Below are positions 1 through 11,267 of a stretch of 64,000 nt of DNA, piece after piece. Both the position numbers and the translations under genes were made by a program. Source of the stretch: Coptis chinensis (Eukaryota > Streptophyta > Magnoliopsida > Ranunculales > Ranunculaceae). Location of the stretch: assembly GCA_015680905.1 (NCBI GenBank), contig CM027378.1, positions 106,351,501 to 106,415,500 on the forward strand, in the 5' to 3' direction. The notes under the pieces are model-generated. The model had not been told where the DNA came from and ran no database searches. It worked only from the letters and a program-made list of their open reading frames with translations. Every line of letters starts with the position of its first letter. Position 1 is the stretch's first letter.

Positions 1-95
1 AAGAGAGAGAAGAAAGAGAAGAAGGAGGAAAAAAGAGAGAGAGGAGTTTATAGGTTGTAATTTTGGACAACACACTTCTCATATCTGTTAGGGTA

Positions 96-232
96 TGATG
101 AAAGTGAAGAAGTATGTAAAGCAAGGGGCTCTTTGGAGTATTGGTGATGGTGCTTCAGTTAAGTTTTGAACTGATCAATGGGTGACAGTTATCGATAAAC
201 CATGGATTATTCTGGATTTGGTTACACCATTA
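96..232 (+). pseudogene. LINE A ORF2 fragment, left part (split by CACTA-1)
   Basis: Reading from about 115, the translation gives GALWSIGDGASVKF, a stop, then TDQW and DKPWIILDLVTPL. This is the conserved stretch between reverse transcriptase and zinc-finger region in plant L1-type ORF2 (GxxWxIGxGxxVxxWxDxW). One stop replaces the expected Trp of that motif. The frame runs without a break into the sequence at 16018 (VTPL then PQVVDLDLTVAAFINPD), so the two parts are one element interrupted by CACTA-1. Bases 1-95 are GA-rich and unassigned; the 5' limit of this LINE is uncertain. Confidence 0.75.
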
Positions 233-1387
233 CACTACAACAATTATGGGCTTTTGTAACATGCCTTTTGCAATATTTTGTGGGGAACGTTATGCAAATA
301 AAATATTTGTAACATTTTTTCTATAAAATGTTATTGAGTATAATATATCACATGTTTTTGTGTCATTGTATAGTGTAATGCTACAAATTTTAGTTGACTT
401 GCAATATTTGTCTGTGAAATGTTACCAAATTTTTGTTGGGTTGTAACATTTTTTTTTTAAATGTTACCAAGTTCAATTTGTAGGGCTTGCAACATTTTCA
501 CTTAAAATGTTACAAATAACAAGTAGGTATTGTTTGTCACATAAAGGAAAAACCTCTCCCTCGCGAAAAGGAAAAACACTCTAAAATTGGAACCTAGAAA
601 TTGAAGATCGAAATTGAAAATCTCAAAACTCATTTTAGTTTAACGAAATTGAACACTCTCAAATTTCAAGCCTCTGAAATTCGTTTTGTTTTTTTGAAAT
701 TCTGGATATGTAAGTATTTCACTTGTATCTTATTATTTTTGGCCATTTCTGATTAAATTTTGGTGGTTTTGTTTTTTGATTCATGGTGATTTGATGTTTG
801 TTTTGACTAAAGTTACTAGTTAGTTGTAATTAGTGAATCATCATAGTATCTGTTCTTCACATGCTTCTGTTGTTTGCTATTTTAAGAAACTGCGAATTAA
901 AGCTAGAAATCGAGATTGTAGAAATGTGGAATTTGCTATGAACTGTTTGATTAAAGTACTCAGTTGTAATGGAAATCCCAATATGTACAAATCATGTTGG
1001 ATACTTGATGCATGATTACATGAGAATGTGTTTACATAAATGAGTTTTGACTACCAATAAATCACTGCGTCCAAATGAATCTAATAACAGATTCAATATT
1101 GAGACTATAATGAGAATTGTGGTTATAATAATTATATGAGGATGTTTTTAATTTGTAATAAAAGAGGGTAATTTAGCTACTAATGATATCAAGATTTAGT
1201 CAATAATTTAGAACTAATTATTAAATGGGTGAAAATTCATTTGTTATCGTCTTTGTCTAGGAATTTAGGATACACATCCTGCTGCTCAAGTTTTTTTCAG
1301 GTTGGTAATTTGTGTTACATGTTTTACATTTATGTGTACATCCATTTTCATGTTTTTGGTAATAAGTATTTATGGTAAATTCAAACT
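233..1387. other. CACTA-1 left arm, no gene seen
   Basis: Subterminal TGTAACATTT repeats occupy about 245-510. After that the sequence is AT-rich with only short ORFs, such as 60 codons at 833-1015, without similarity I recognise. It ends at the LINE B target-site duplication. Confidence 0.6.
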
Positions 1388-1405
1388 AGCTAGGATATCT
1401 CTTTT
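1388..1405. repeat. Target-site duplication of LINE B, 3' side
   Basis: AGCTAGGATATCTCTTTT occurs here and again, identical over 18 bp, at 8107-8124. The last four T overlap the poly-T run, so the exact length is ambiguous by a few bases. The pair fixes the extent of LINE B and its insertion into CACTA-1. Confidence 0.9.
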
Positions 1406-1484
1406 TTTTTTTTTTTTTTTGGAAAGCGAGGTTGTTAACGAGGTCCCCTACCCCTTTTTATTAAAATAAAAGTATCATAGCTTG

Positions 1485-4400
1485 TTACATTCTTACATAC
1501 ATTTTCCCTACTGCATCATCATGAATTATTTTCTTTACATCCTCAGAAAATAAACTTGTATCTAATTGTATACAACTAGCCGTGGGTATTATACTAGCAA
1601 TAGCATCAGCTAAGTTGTTTGCTTCTCTGTAGACATGAGTAATAGAGAATTCTTCCAATTGCTCTTTCATTCGACTAATGCTCCTCATCATGTGTTTTGC
1701 TTGCCACGGATGTTTCCCCTTATTTTGGAACAGAGATATTACTGTTGTCAAATCAGTCTGTGCGCTTATATGCCTAATGCCTTGCTCAATAGCCATTTTC
1801 ATGCCCTGCTCGACACCTTGCAATTCTATTAGATCAATAGATTGCTTGCTGGACCTTCCCTTTCTTGCACCAATAACCCTCCCATTCTCATCTCTCATTA
1901 CCGCAGCCCATCCACCGATCAGCCCTTGCAAACTTCCATCTGTATTTAGATTTACTACTCCCACTTCAGCTCGCTCCCATTTACAAAGTCGCTGCTGCTT
2001 CTGCTTTGAATGAACCTCCACTCTCCATGTATCTTCATAGTGTTGTTTCTCTGGACTCTCTTCCATCTTGATCGTCATTGCTTGGAGCTTCGTCCTCACA
2101 TCACATAATACAAGATGCACCACCTGTTGGATATTTCGCTGCTTGTTTTCAAATATTTTGTCATTGAGTGTCCTCCAGACCCAATAGTTATATCCATTCC
2201 ATACTAACCTTATAGCGTCCTGTTTCGGCCCTTTCCCTGCTGATTCTTTCTGAGTCCACTCGATTTCTTCTCTCCACGTTTCAGCTGGTAATCTATTGTA
2301 CCATTTTCACTAGTAAAGTTTGCCATACTGCCATGGAGAAACTGCAGTCATGAAACAAATGCTCTTCATTCTCTATCTCTCGCCAGCACAAGATGCAAGT
2401 GTTAGAATCAACTTTCTTCCATTCCTTCATCTTGTCGAGTGTCTTCAGCCCTCTGTTCATCGCCATCCAACTTATAAATGACTGCCTTGGTATACGGTTA
2501 GAGAACCAAACCAGTCGATGCCATGTAACTGCCTGCCTGATCCCTCGCAAACCTTCGTATGTATCTCGCAAGCTGTAATCTCCCTGATGCGTGGCAGTCC
2601 AGACCATTCTATCATCTCCTCCCATTATTTCTATTTCATCTTTTGCTTGTTCTGCAATTTCTCTGATCCCATTCTCTATGTGTTCTGGGAAACACCACTT
2701 CCCTTGTTCAATAAATTCACCCACAGTGATGTTGAGGTGGCCTCTAGAGCTGTAAAGAAAAGCTTGCGGAAACTTTCCTTTTAGAATACCACTTGGGTGC
2801 CATGGGTCTAGCCAAAAGCTTGTGTTCTTGCCATCTCCGATTTGGTGTATGGCCACTTGAGCTGCTTCCGTTCTCCCTTTGAGCACGTTTCTCCAACTCC
2901 ATGAGCAGTCATTGGGGACTTTTAGATGCCAAAAGTTCCTACCTTTGATTAAGTTCTTGTGTACCCAATCCACCCACAAGTTGTCCGCCTTCGTGACTAG
3001 TTTCCAGATGTGCTTCATATTAGATGCTTGATTCACTTTAGATAGGTCCCTTATGCCTAGTCCCCCTTCATCATACAGATAACACAAACTCTCCCATCCT
3101 ATCAGAGCATGGGATTGAGTACAGTCAGGCCCTGTCCATAGAAAGTTTCTGCATAGCCTGTTTATATCATCTATAGCCTTCTGCGGTATGATAAAAGAAG
3201 CAAACCAGTACACACTCAAATTATTTAGAACTGCTTTGATCAATTGCAATCTCCCTGCATATGATAGCGCCTTCCCCTTCCAGCTCTGTATTCTTTTGCT
3301 TACTTTTGAGATTAGTGGACTGCAGTCTGTGGTTCTCAGTCTTGTGGTGATCAACGGTAGCCCCAAGTATTTCACTGGAAGCTCACCTTTTGGAAACTGT
3401 AGTACCCCTTCAATCTCTGCACAAGTCTGTTCATCTACTCCCGCAAAGTATATCTGACTTTTCTGGACATTGACTTCGAGGCCAGTGCATTCCCTGAAAG
3501 TGTTAAGATTCTCTCTCAGCTTTGTGGCTGTTCGGATATCTCCATGCATGAAAGCCACCAGATCATCTGCAAAAGATAAATGGGTGATAATTGGGTTCAT
3601 ACATTTATGATGTAACCTGTACTGATTGTTTGTGACACTATAGTTCATGATTTCCGAGAATAAATCCATCACCAGGACAAATAAGTAAGGGGACATGGGG
3701 TCGCCTTGCCTAATCCCTCTTCTGCCTTTAAAATACCCATATGGTGCTCCGTTGATCATGATAGAGTAAGAGGCAGTTTCCACACATACTTTCACCCATT
3801 CAATAAATTTCTGTGGCATCCCAACTCTCTTCATAGCAAATGTAACCGCTTCCCATCTAACCGTGTCGTAGGCCTTTCTTAGATCCACTTTAGTTGCGCA
3901 TCTTGGAGGAGTTTCATTCCTATGGTAGTTATGCATTAGTTCATGGGAAAGCAAAATATTATCTTGGATACTTCTCCCTGTGATGAATGCTGATTGATTC
4001 ATGTTTATCACTTTTGGCATGATCTGTTTCATCCTCCGTGTCATCACTTTAGTAATGCTCTTGTACATCACTCCACAACAAGCTATAGGCTTGTAGTCCC
4101 CCAGATTTGAAGGGCTCTGGACCTTTGGCACAAGTGTAATGCAAGTGGAATTAACTTCTTGAAGCATCTGACCTGAGATAAAGAAGTTCCTGACTACCTT
4201 TATAAATTCATCCCCAATGATTCTCCAGGTGCACTTGAAAAAGAAGGATGAGAAGCCATCGCTACCCAGAGCTTTATCATTTCTGATGTCTGCTAGGGCC
4301 TTTATTATTTCATCACGCGATATCGGTGCTTGCAGCTCTTCCAAATCTATGCTTTGTATAGTGTTTCGTGGTCCTATTTCCTGAAACACAGTGAAATCCA

Positions 4401-5649
4401 TCCCTTGCATTTGATCTGGGCTATATAACTCCTTGTAGAATCGTTCACATTCATCACCAATCTCGTTAAAATCCTTCATGGTGTTACCATCTTTATCAAC
4501 TAGACAAGTTATTTTATTAACTATTCTGCGAGCTTGTACCGATTTGAAAAAATAACTTGTATTGTTGTCTCCCACACTGATGACTTGGTCACGCGACTTC
4601 TGTTTGTAAAACCCCTCTTCTGATACAGCTGCTTGCACATAATGTTTTATTGCTTCTTGTTCCCTTTTAATGAGTCCCCGGTCCATGGGCTGCTGCTGTA
4701 GCTCTGTTTGAATTTCATCCATTTGCTTCTTTTTTTCTTTTACTCTGTTAATGACATTCCCAACTCTCTCGCGGTTCCATGCAATGAGTGCTCCCTTCGT
4801 TAACTTCAGCTTCTTCATGAACACGTACATTGGGTTGCCCACTACAGGACTCTGCCATGCTTCTTCCACTGTTTTCATAAAACCCTCCTCTTTGTGCCAA
4901 AAGTTAAAGAACTTGAATGACTTTTTCTTTTGATTCCTCTGAACAAGCGAAGTTACTACCATCGATGAATGGTCTGAGATAGCCCCTAGATTTAAGAACT
5001 CAGCCTCGTGATCTTCGAACTCATCTATCCATTCTGAATTAACCATCACTCTATCAAGTTTGCAGCTTATTCTCTCCTCTTGTTTGTTATTCCACGTTAA
5101 AAAATTTCCTTTATACTTGATATCCACTAACCCTGCAGATGTTACACAGTGCAATAGATCATTGAACTGTTGAGGCCTTACTTCAAGTCCTCCAACCTTT
5201 TCTTGCGAGTTCATAATAGAATTAAAGTCTCCAAGAATTATCCATGGCTTTAGTATAGTGCATGACATATCTACTATTTCCCTCCATAATTGTCTTCTTT
5301 CCATCATATCCACACTTGCATATACAATCGAGACTATAAACTCTTCCCCTGCTATAGTATTCACCTCCATAGTTGTATGTTGGCCATCCTTCCTTAGCAA
5401 CACTGCTGAACACACCCTTGGATCCCAACAAAACCATATCCTCCCCAAATCACTCTGTGCATAGTTTTCCTCCATTGCCCACTGAGTAAATGTTTTGTTA
5501 AAAATTCTTTCTCTCTTTGCTGATTTTACCCTCGTTTCCACTAATCCCATAATACTCAAGTTAAACTTGTGGACCATATCTTTCACTTCCACCTGTTTGA
5601 AACCCATGTTAAACCCCCTCATATTCCAACATCCTAGGTGTACATTCAT
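1485..5649 (-). pseudogene. LINE B ORF2: AP endonuclease, reverse transcriptase, zf-RVT and RNase H, one frameshift
   Basis: ORF2 makes the nick, copies the RNA and inserts the element. The first 1118 codons (5649-2293, ATG start) contain an AP-type endonuclease at about residues 1-235, with LGCWNMRG, E39 in VETR, GDFN at 140-143 and SDH at 225-227. The reverse transcriptase lies at about 430-790, with KVDLRKAYD and the catalytic FADD at 693-696. A zf-RVT Cys/His region lies at about 1040-1108 (CILC, HLFHDC). The open frame ends at a TAG just before 2293. A one-base shift near 2310 continues it as WYNRLPAETWREE through to a type-I RNase H domain (NLNTDGSLQG, then ELQG and QTDL). So the RNase H was originally fused, and a single frameshift separates it. 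No restored protein is implied to be active. Confidence 0.93.
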
Positions 5650-5806
5650 TTGGACGCATTGAGTGGCTTAGAGTGACCGTACTTAGCAGTCACTATGTTT
5701 TGTCTTCCTCCTGACATGGTTTGTTTCTTTTTCAGTATGTTACTCTGCTTGCTTCCTGTTCCAGTAGTGTCTCTGCCCATAACTATTCCTTTCCCTTTCT
5801 GATCAG

Positions 5807-7750
5807 TTAAATCCTTGTTCTCAGCGTATGCGCAAGATTCTCTGTATCCTTTGTTTTACTGCCAGTGTCTCTGCCTATATTCAGTCCTTTCTCTTTCGTA
5901 TCAGTTAATTCCTTATTCTCAGCATGCTCGAGATTCTCTATATCCTTTGTGTTACTGCCCTCATCCTTCTCTATATCATGTTGACTGCTGGTTCCACTTT
6001 GTTTCTCCTTGTGTTCCCCTCTGGATGCGATAATCATCTCTCTTTGTGTACATTGCTCATCAGTTCGTGTTCCTTCCCCTTGTAGATTGTGAGCTTTGCA
6101 TCTGTGTCGTTTACTTGGTGATTCCCAACCAGCCTCTTCCTCGACATTGTGTACTTCATGCACCTCATTTTGTTCTGTCATTGCTTCCTTTTGCGAGATA
6201 TTTTCTTTTTGTTGCTGCTGCTGTTGCTGCACCCTTTTCTCCCCATCCTTTGTACCAGTGTTCGTTTTCTGAATCCACACTTTGTGGCCGTTTTCTGCTG
6301 CCTCTCGCGCCTTCTTTGGACATCGCTAATCTAAGTGTCCAAATATCTTGCACCCCATACATCTCGGGGGCTTCCAGTTGTATTCAAAAGCCACTTTATA
6401 CACGCTCCTTTGGTCAAGGATCACCGGCACTCCTTCTGGATATGAACAGTCTGTATCAATCTCTACGCACATTCTCGCATAATCAGTTCTCGACATGTTC
6501 TCTGTTAGCCGATCAGTAAACATTGGGATCCCAATAGCACTTCCCACTTGACTAAAACCATCCTTATTCCACATCTCCATTGGTAGCCCTTTGACTACTA
6601 CCCATATTGGAATAGTCTTCAACTCTCTTGTTTCTGCCTCCACAAAGGTTCTCCATGGCCTTATTACAAACAGCTGACTGGCTATATGAAACGATCCCAT
6701 GTCAAGTACTGATTTCTTATCTTCAACATTCTCAAACTTGAAGGTAAACATGTTGTCCCCATATGGCTTCATGACAAAACTTTTAATTCTCCATGTTCTA
6801 CTCACTATATCCTTTACATAGTTGTACTGCATCCTTCTTCCAACAAACGACCCCACTATTTTTTGTTGTATTCCGCGAATTGTAAACTCTGCACATGTAT
6901 TACTGGTTTCCCGTCAACAATGGTGGGTGGAACATATGACAATTCAGTGGTTCCTACTGCCTTTTTACCAATCACATCAGCCCATGAGCATTTCATTTGC
7001 AATGGTTGTGTCTTCTTACATTGGTTCTCACTTGTTTCTTGGCCTTTTTTTTTATTCGCTGGACCAGTTTCTTGCGTTTTTATAGCCAAGTCACTACTTT
7101 CGCTGTGGTCCTTTGGTGGTGCAACTACGGTCGGCCTTGTAGCCCTTTCTGCTGTGTTCTCCTCTCCTTCTTTGTTCAGAATATTTTCAAGTGCTTCTTC
7201 TTTTATCTTTCTCCCTTTCAAGCCACTGTCATCTAACCCTTCCTCTTCCACAACTTTTGCCTTTGTTCCAGTCAGTTCCAAACTTATCCGTTCGACTTTA
7301 TTGGTTTCCTCATCCCTCAACTCAGTAACAACTCGTTTAAAAATAAAATCTCCATCTTCCCCGACTCCATCGATTCTTGCTACCCCTCGTACTTCTCCTT
7401 CCTTGTTATCTGAACTATTCGCATCTCTGTGCTCTCCAGAATCTTGAATTTCTTTAACCGCATCCAACGGTTTTCGGGCCTCTCTCAATAGTGATTCTTT
7501 TGTTCGAGTTGGAGTCACCTATCCAAAGGACTCTTCATGCATACTACGTGCTTTCAAGTTCACTCCATACTCCTCCGAATTTTTTTTCCCCGAACCTCTC
7601 AAATGCACCACTCACCATATTTTGCTCTCATCTCCTTCTCAAAGTTGTCCTCCCGAGATCGGAGTCATCTGATGAGTTTTCCTCAACACTCCCAGTTGGT
7701 GTGCTAGGTTTCACTGCTGCTTCAAACCTAATCTCTTTTGATTTTTGCAT
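5807..7750 (-). pseudogene. LINE B ORF1: RNA-binding Gag-like protein (DUF4283) with zinc knuckle, three lesions
   Basis: ORF1 of plant L1 elements is thought to coat the element RNA. An ATG at 7748-7750 opens MQKSKEIRFEAAVKP and stops after about 40 codons. The coding sense resumes in another frame at 7518 (TPTRTKESLLREARKP) and runs to EYNKK and a stop at about 6859. A one-base shift in an A6 run continues as IVGSFVGRRMQYNYV, giving a DUF4283 domain (about 6850-6440) and a CCHC knuckle, CMGCKIFGH then Cys. A TAG at 6326-6328 falls inside the knuckle, one residue after Asp and two before the last Cys. The C-terminal part to 5807 is rich in Gln, Lys and Glu (poly-Gln about 6210-6235). The A6 run could be simple decay or ribosomal slippage; I favour decay. 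Confidence 0.85.
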
Positions 7751-7877
7751 GTTTTTTCCAATTTTGTGTAAAATTACTCTACTACCCCTAAGGTTTAAAA
7801 ATCACCCCTTAAAGGCCACCATTAACAACTAACAAGCACGGTTCACAATTCAACTTCTGCTTTACGTGTCTATTTTT
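7519..7877 (-). other. LINE B leader and damaged start of ORF1
   Basis: The start of ORF1 (7750) and its first stop lie here. From 7751 to 7877 is the leader between the tRNA-like units and ORF1, with no ORF or other signal that I recognise. Confidence 0.55.
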
Positions 7878-8000
7878 AAAATGTGTGGGCAAGCCTGTTT
7901 TTAAAGAGATCAGTAACTCAATAGTGTGTAGCGGGGTTCGAACCCAGACCTCTGGTATCATCACCCAAAGGTTTTACCAACTAAGCTAGAAGGCACTTAC
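7878..8000 (-). repeat. LINE B 5' unit 1: tRNA-like 123-bp monomer
   Basis: On the minus strand the unit has a Pol III A-box match (TAGCTTAGTTGG, about 7978-7989) and a B-box match (GGTTCGAACCC, about 7934-7944), spaced as in a tRNA gene. Between them CCTTTGG and CCAGAGG can pair as a 7-bp stem around a 9-base loop, like an enlarged anticodon arm. The acceptor arms (GCCTTCT and CTACACAC) do not pair, so this is tRNA-derived rather than a working tRNA. Unit 2 (8001-8112) repeats it without any difference that I can see, at an offset of exactly 123 bp. Confidence 0.85.
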
Positions 8001-8112
8001 AAAATGTGTGGGCAAGCCTGTTTTTAAAGAGATCAGTAACTCAATAGTGTGTAGCGGGGTTCGAACCCAGACCTCTGGTATCATCACCCAAAGGTTTTAC
8101 CAACTAAGCTAG
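8001..8112 (-). repeat. LINE B 5' unit 2: truncated tRNA-like monomer
   Basis: This is the second, outermost copy of the 123-bp unit. It starts within the A box at the very 5' end of the inserted element. CTAGC[T]TAG of the unit and CCTAGCT of the target overlap here, so the truncation point lies in a short stretch of microhomology. Confidence 0.85.
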
Positions 8113-8124
8113 GATATCTCTTTT
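8107..8124. repeat. Target-site duplication of LINE B, 5' side
   Basis: Identical to 1388-1405 over 18 bp (AGCTAGGATATCTCTTTT). Confidence 0.9.
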
Positions 8125-8760
8125 GTTTGGTGGTAATGTGTTGTGAGTCGTGACTCGAATTTGCATTATTATTAAAAACTTTTTTTTTGGCGAAATGTCA
8201 CTACAACAAACTGGTTCTTTAGCGACAAAAGTTTTAGCAATGCAGGAAAAACGTAGGTAATGATTTCCTTTGGTGACGTTTACAAGCGTCACAAGTAAAC
8301 TTTTGTCACGGTGTTTAAAACCAATATATTGCACCGTTTTTAACGTCGCCAAAAGTCATAATCTAAATTTTGTAAAATAATAAAATTGAGAGTTAGTTTT
8401 AGGTGACGTAATGAGCATTGGCAAAATCTTTTGACATAAAGCGACATTTAAAAACGTTGTTATTGGTGTGGTTTTTACACAACATCGCGAATCTTATGGC
8501 TTATGGGACCAAAATTTCGTTGTTAAAACTTTTCCACCCCATTGCAAAAAATTAGATCTTGCTGCCTGGGTTTTGGTATCTCGCCCTCCTTCTGTTTTGG
8601 CAGTATATAACGAAATAATTTGAATCAAAAAGAAAAAGGAAAAAATAGTATACTTTCGACCGCATAAAAAACAGGAAAATTAAAATAAAGAAAAAAGACC
8701 TAAATGCTAAGGAAACAAACCACCACGGCACCACCGTCTCTCCTCTCTTGCTTGTTTCAG

Positions 8761-10773
8761 AGAACTGGCGCATAACATGCTGAGTGGTGACATACCTAGA
8801 CTCATTTATTGGAATGAAGTTCTTCAATATCTGTGAGTGTAGTGAAATTTTTATCTGAAGTGAATTGTTTTTCTTGTTTATTACTATTGTTATTGTTGAT
8901 GTTATCATTATTTTTTCTAATCCGTTTTGCTTAAGTTAGGGTAACAATTGGTTTTTCGTGTTAACTCCAGAGGTCTCTGAGAAAACAATTTAACCGGGAC
9001 TCTCTCGCCTGATATGTGCCAGTTAACAGGGTTGTGGTACTTGTACATTTTCAGCCTCTTCTCATTAATATTTCCAATGATCTACATCTTTGTCTTGTTT
9101 TGGACGGTTCCTTAATGGTATGTTTGTGTTTCGTAGTGATGTGAGAAACAACAGTCTTACTGGCAGCATCCCTCAGAACATTGGGAATTGTACCGCCTTT
9201 CAGGTATTGTACGTATTTTGTTTTAACTGAGTTCTGTTGTGACTTGTGAGGAAGTCTTCTACTCTTGAAAAGTTGGAGGAGTTTAAGTTCTTTCTTTCAT
9301 TTGTAGGGACGTGTCCTACAACCAACTGATGGGAAAAATTCCTTTCAACATTGGATTTCTGCAAGTGGCTACATTGTGAGTGAATGCTACTGTATTTTAT
9401 TTTAGTTTGTTGTCTTTGGTAGTGTAATGTAATTTATTAATGTCTGATAATAATGATTTAACTTATTCATCATCTTTTCCCCCCTTATTACATGAAAGTT
9501 CTCTGCAAGGAAATCAGTTTACTAGGAATATTCCATCTGTGATTGGTCTCATGCAGGCACTTGTTGTACTGTAAGCATTCTTAATTTACTTTTGCTATAA
9601 ATTTTTTGATATGAAAAATTAAGGAGTCCTTAATTTTTCCTCACGAGTGTGTAGTCACCATACTTGTATAATGTCATTCTTGAGTATCATCCTGCCATTC
9701 TCCAATAGCTCTGGTAGATTATTTAACTTTTGTCTCTCCTCTTTTCTTTCTATACAGTGATCTCAGCTGCAACTAGTTAAGTGGACCAATTCCGCCTATA
9801 CTCGGCAATTTAACTTATACCGAAAAATTGTAAGTGCTTTTGCTGTGGCTGGTTGTAGAATTTTCGCTTTGGTCAAATAGAAAGCATATGTGTTGACACT
9901 TTCAAGAGTTTCATTGCTTTTGTTCTTAAAGAACCTCCACAAATATATCTTAAGGAACCATTATTTTCTTCAATTCTAGGTATTTGCATGGTAACAAGCT
10001 TACAGGATCAATTCCTTCTAAGCTGGGGAACATGTCAAATCTCCATTATCTGTAAGGAAGCTTCTTCTCTACTCTTTGATGAATTTTCTTATTGATTGAT
10101 GGCATTGTTGAGATTATGGTGAAGTAAGCTCTCATGCTTCCTTATGCTTGTTTTCCATGGGGACAGAACTCAAAAAGGCATAGTGCTATTAATTGACTAA
10201 ACCTGCTGATTACCCAGGCTCCTGATTCTATTGACTGACAATATTCTATTTGATCAAATTTCTCAAAATGTGGTGATCTTTTGGATGATTCGACATCAGA
10301 ATTGTCCAATTGCATTAACTTTCATTGGAAAGTTAATTTTGCCTGGTCACTAGGAGATATGTTCAACCTCATGAATAGTTGTTGAATGCATGCAAGTGGG
10401 CATGAAGTTATACTGTGCTGAATTATGGATGATCGTTGTAATTCTTATTAGACCTTTTGGGAAGAAAAATAGTATTATTATTTTACTATTTTTTGAGCTA
10501 CTAAAGTTTTACATCCCCAGGGAGCTAAATGATAATCAACTTGGTGGACATATTCCACTTGAACTTGGGAAGCTTACAGATCTGTTTGAACTGTAAGTGT
10601 CTTCTGACTAAATGTATTTTAGTACCAGCTTTAGTTTTCATTAATTTCAGTTTTTCCAAAGTTTTGTAAGTTGGTTTGTTGTGCCTTTTACGTGCATGCA
10701 AGAATGTTGCTAACAACAATCTCCAGGGTCCTATCCCGGATAACCTAAGCTCATGTACGAATCTCAATAATCT
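8761..10773 (+). pseudogene. Captured fragment of an ERECTA-type LRR receptor kinase (LRR exons only)
   Basis: Nine blocks of about 72 bp, each one leucine-rich repeat with GT/AG borders, lie at about 8761-8832, 8971-9042, 9137-9203, 9306-9376, 9500-9571, 9758-9829, 9980-10051, 10521-10592 and 10703-10773. They read in order LAHNMLSGDIPRLIYWNEVL, NNLTGTLSPDMCQLTG, NNSLTGSIPQNIGNC, NQLMGKIPFNIGFL, GNQFTRNIPSVIGLM, LSGPIPPILGNLTYTEKL, GNKLTGSIPSKLGNMS, DNQLGGHIPLELGKL and NNNLQGPIPDNLSSCTNL. That is the ERECTA order, exon by exon. TGA in the second block and TAG in the sixth are in frame. The signal peptide, transmembrane segment and kinase are absent. ERECTA proteins perceive EPF peptides at the plasma membrane to set stomatal spacing and organ shape; this copy cannot. 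Confidence 0.92.
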
Positions 10774-10786
10774 GTAAGGTTCTAAC

Positions 10787-11258
10787 CTATGTTGCATGGA
10801 CACGGTTCTAACCTTGGACAATTATTATATCTCAAAAAAGTAGGGCCTTGACGACGCGTCAAAGGACCTTGAGAAATTAATTAATATTTATAATTTTATT
10901 TTATATAAATTAAACATTATAAACTAAATTAAATGTATCAACATTCATAAATTCAAAACTATTAAAGATAAATAACCATAAAATTAAGTTTAATATTTCC
11001 TAATCAAATTTTAAAACATATCATAAGTCTTAACAAAACAAAAATTGAAAAATTGAGTTTTTAATATTATTTTGATTTATTTTTATTTTTTTGGGTCAAA
11101 ATCCGCGTCCGGACCATGTTGACTCATGACCCCGTCTTGACCTTGACCGGTTTAGTTTAGTTGATCGTCTTGATCGTGTTGACCGCGTCCGGCGCTTTCG
11201 TGTCGGCGTCACGTCCAGCGTCCGGCGCTTGTCCGGCCAAGATAGTCCGTGCTTTAGA
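10787..11258. mobile_element. Small insertion with 9-bp target duplication, partly GC-rich
   Basis: GGTTCTAAC flanks this 472-bp stretch at 10778-10786 and 11259-11267, as expected for a Mutator-like or similar element. It begins CTATGTTGCATGGACACG and ends near AGTCCGTGCTTTAG, weakly inverted. Its right third (about 11100-11250) is much richer in GC than its surroundings, with repeated GTCCGGCGCTT. A third copy of GGTTCTAAC lies inside at 10805, so the left border has some ambiguity. Confidence 0.5.
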
Positions 11259-11267
11259 GGTTCTAAC

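Larger units (their letters stand above)
1406..8106 (-). mobile_element. LINE B, L1-type non-LTR retrotransposon, nearly full length
   Basis: Read on the minus strand the order is tandem tRNA-like 5' units (8106-7878), a leader, ORF1 with a zinc knuckle (7750-5807), ORF2 with endonuclease, reverse transcriptase and RNase H (5649-1485), a short 3' UTR, and a poly(A) tail (T run 1402-1420). It is bounded by an 18-bp duplication. Few disabling changes are present: a break near the ORF1 start, a frameshift and a nonsense codon later in ORF1, and one frameshift in ORF2. That suggests a fairly recent insertion. The 5' end stops inside a tRNA-like unit, so the copy is slightly 5'-truncated. Confidence 0.93.

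Noticed and set aside
6000-7700. Plus-strand ORFs of 72-194 codons opposite ORF1 of LINE B
   Set aside because: Shadows of the ORF1 coding strand; low-complexity Ser/Phe content and no family.
7878-8112. Two genuine tRNA genes
   Set aside because: A and B boxes are good, but the acceptor arms do not pair, the anticodon arm is 7 bp with a 9-base loop, and the T-stem has a mismatch. Both lie inside the LINE insertion borders.
8761-10773. A functional ERECTA-like gene
   Set aside because: Two in-frame stops, no signal peptide or kinase, and location inside a CACTA element.
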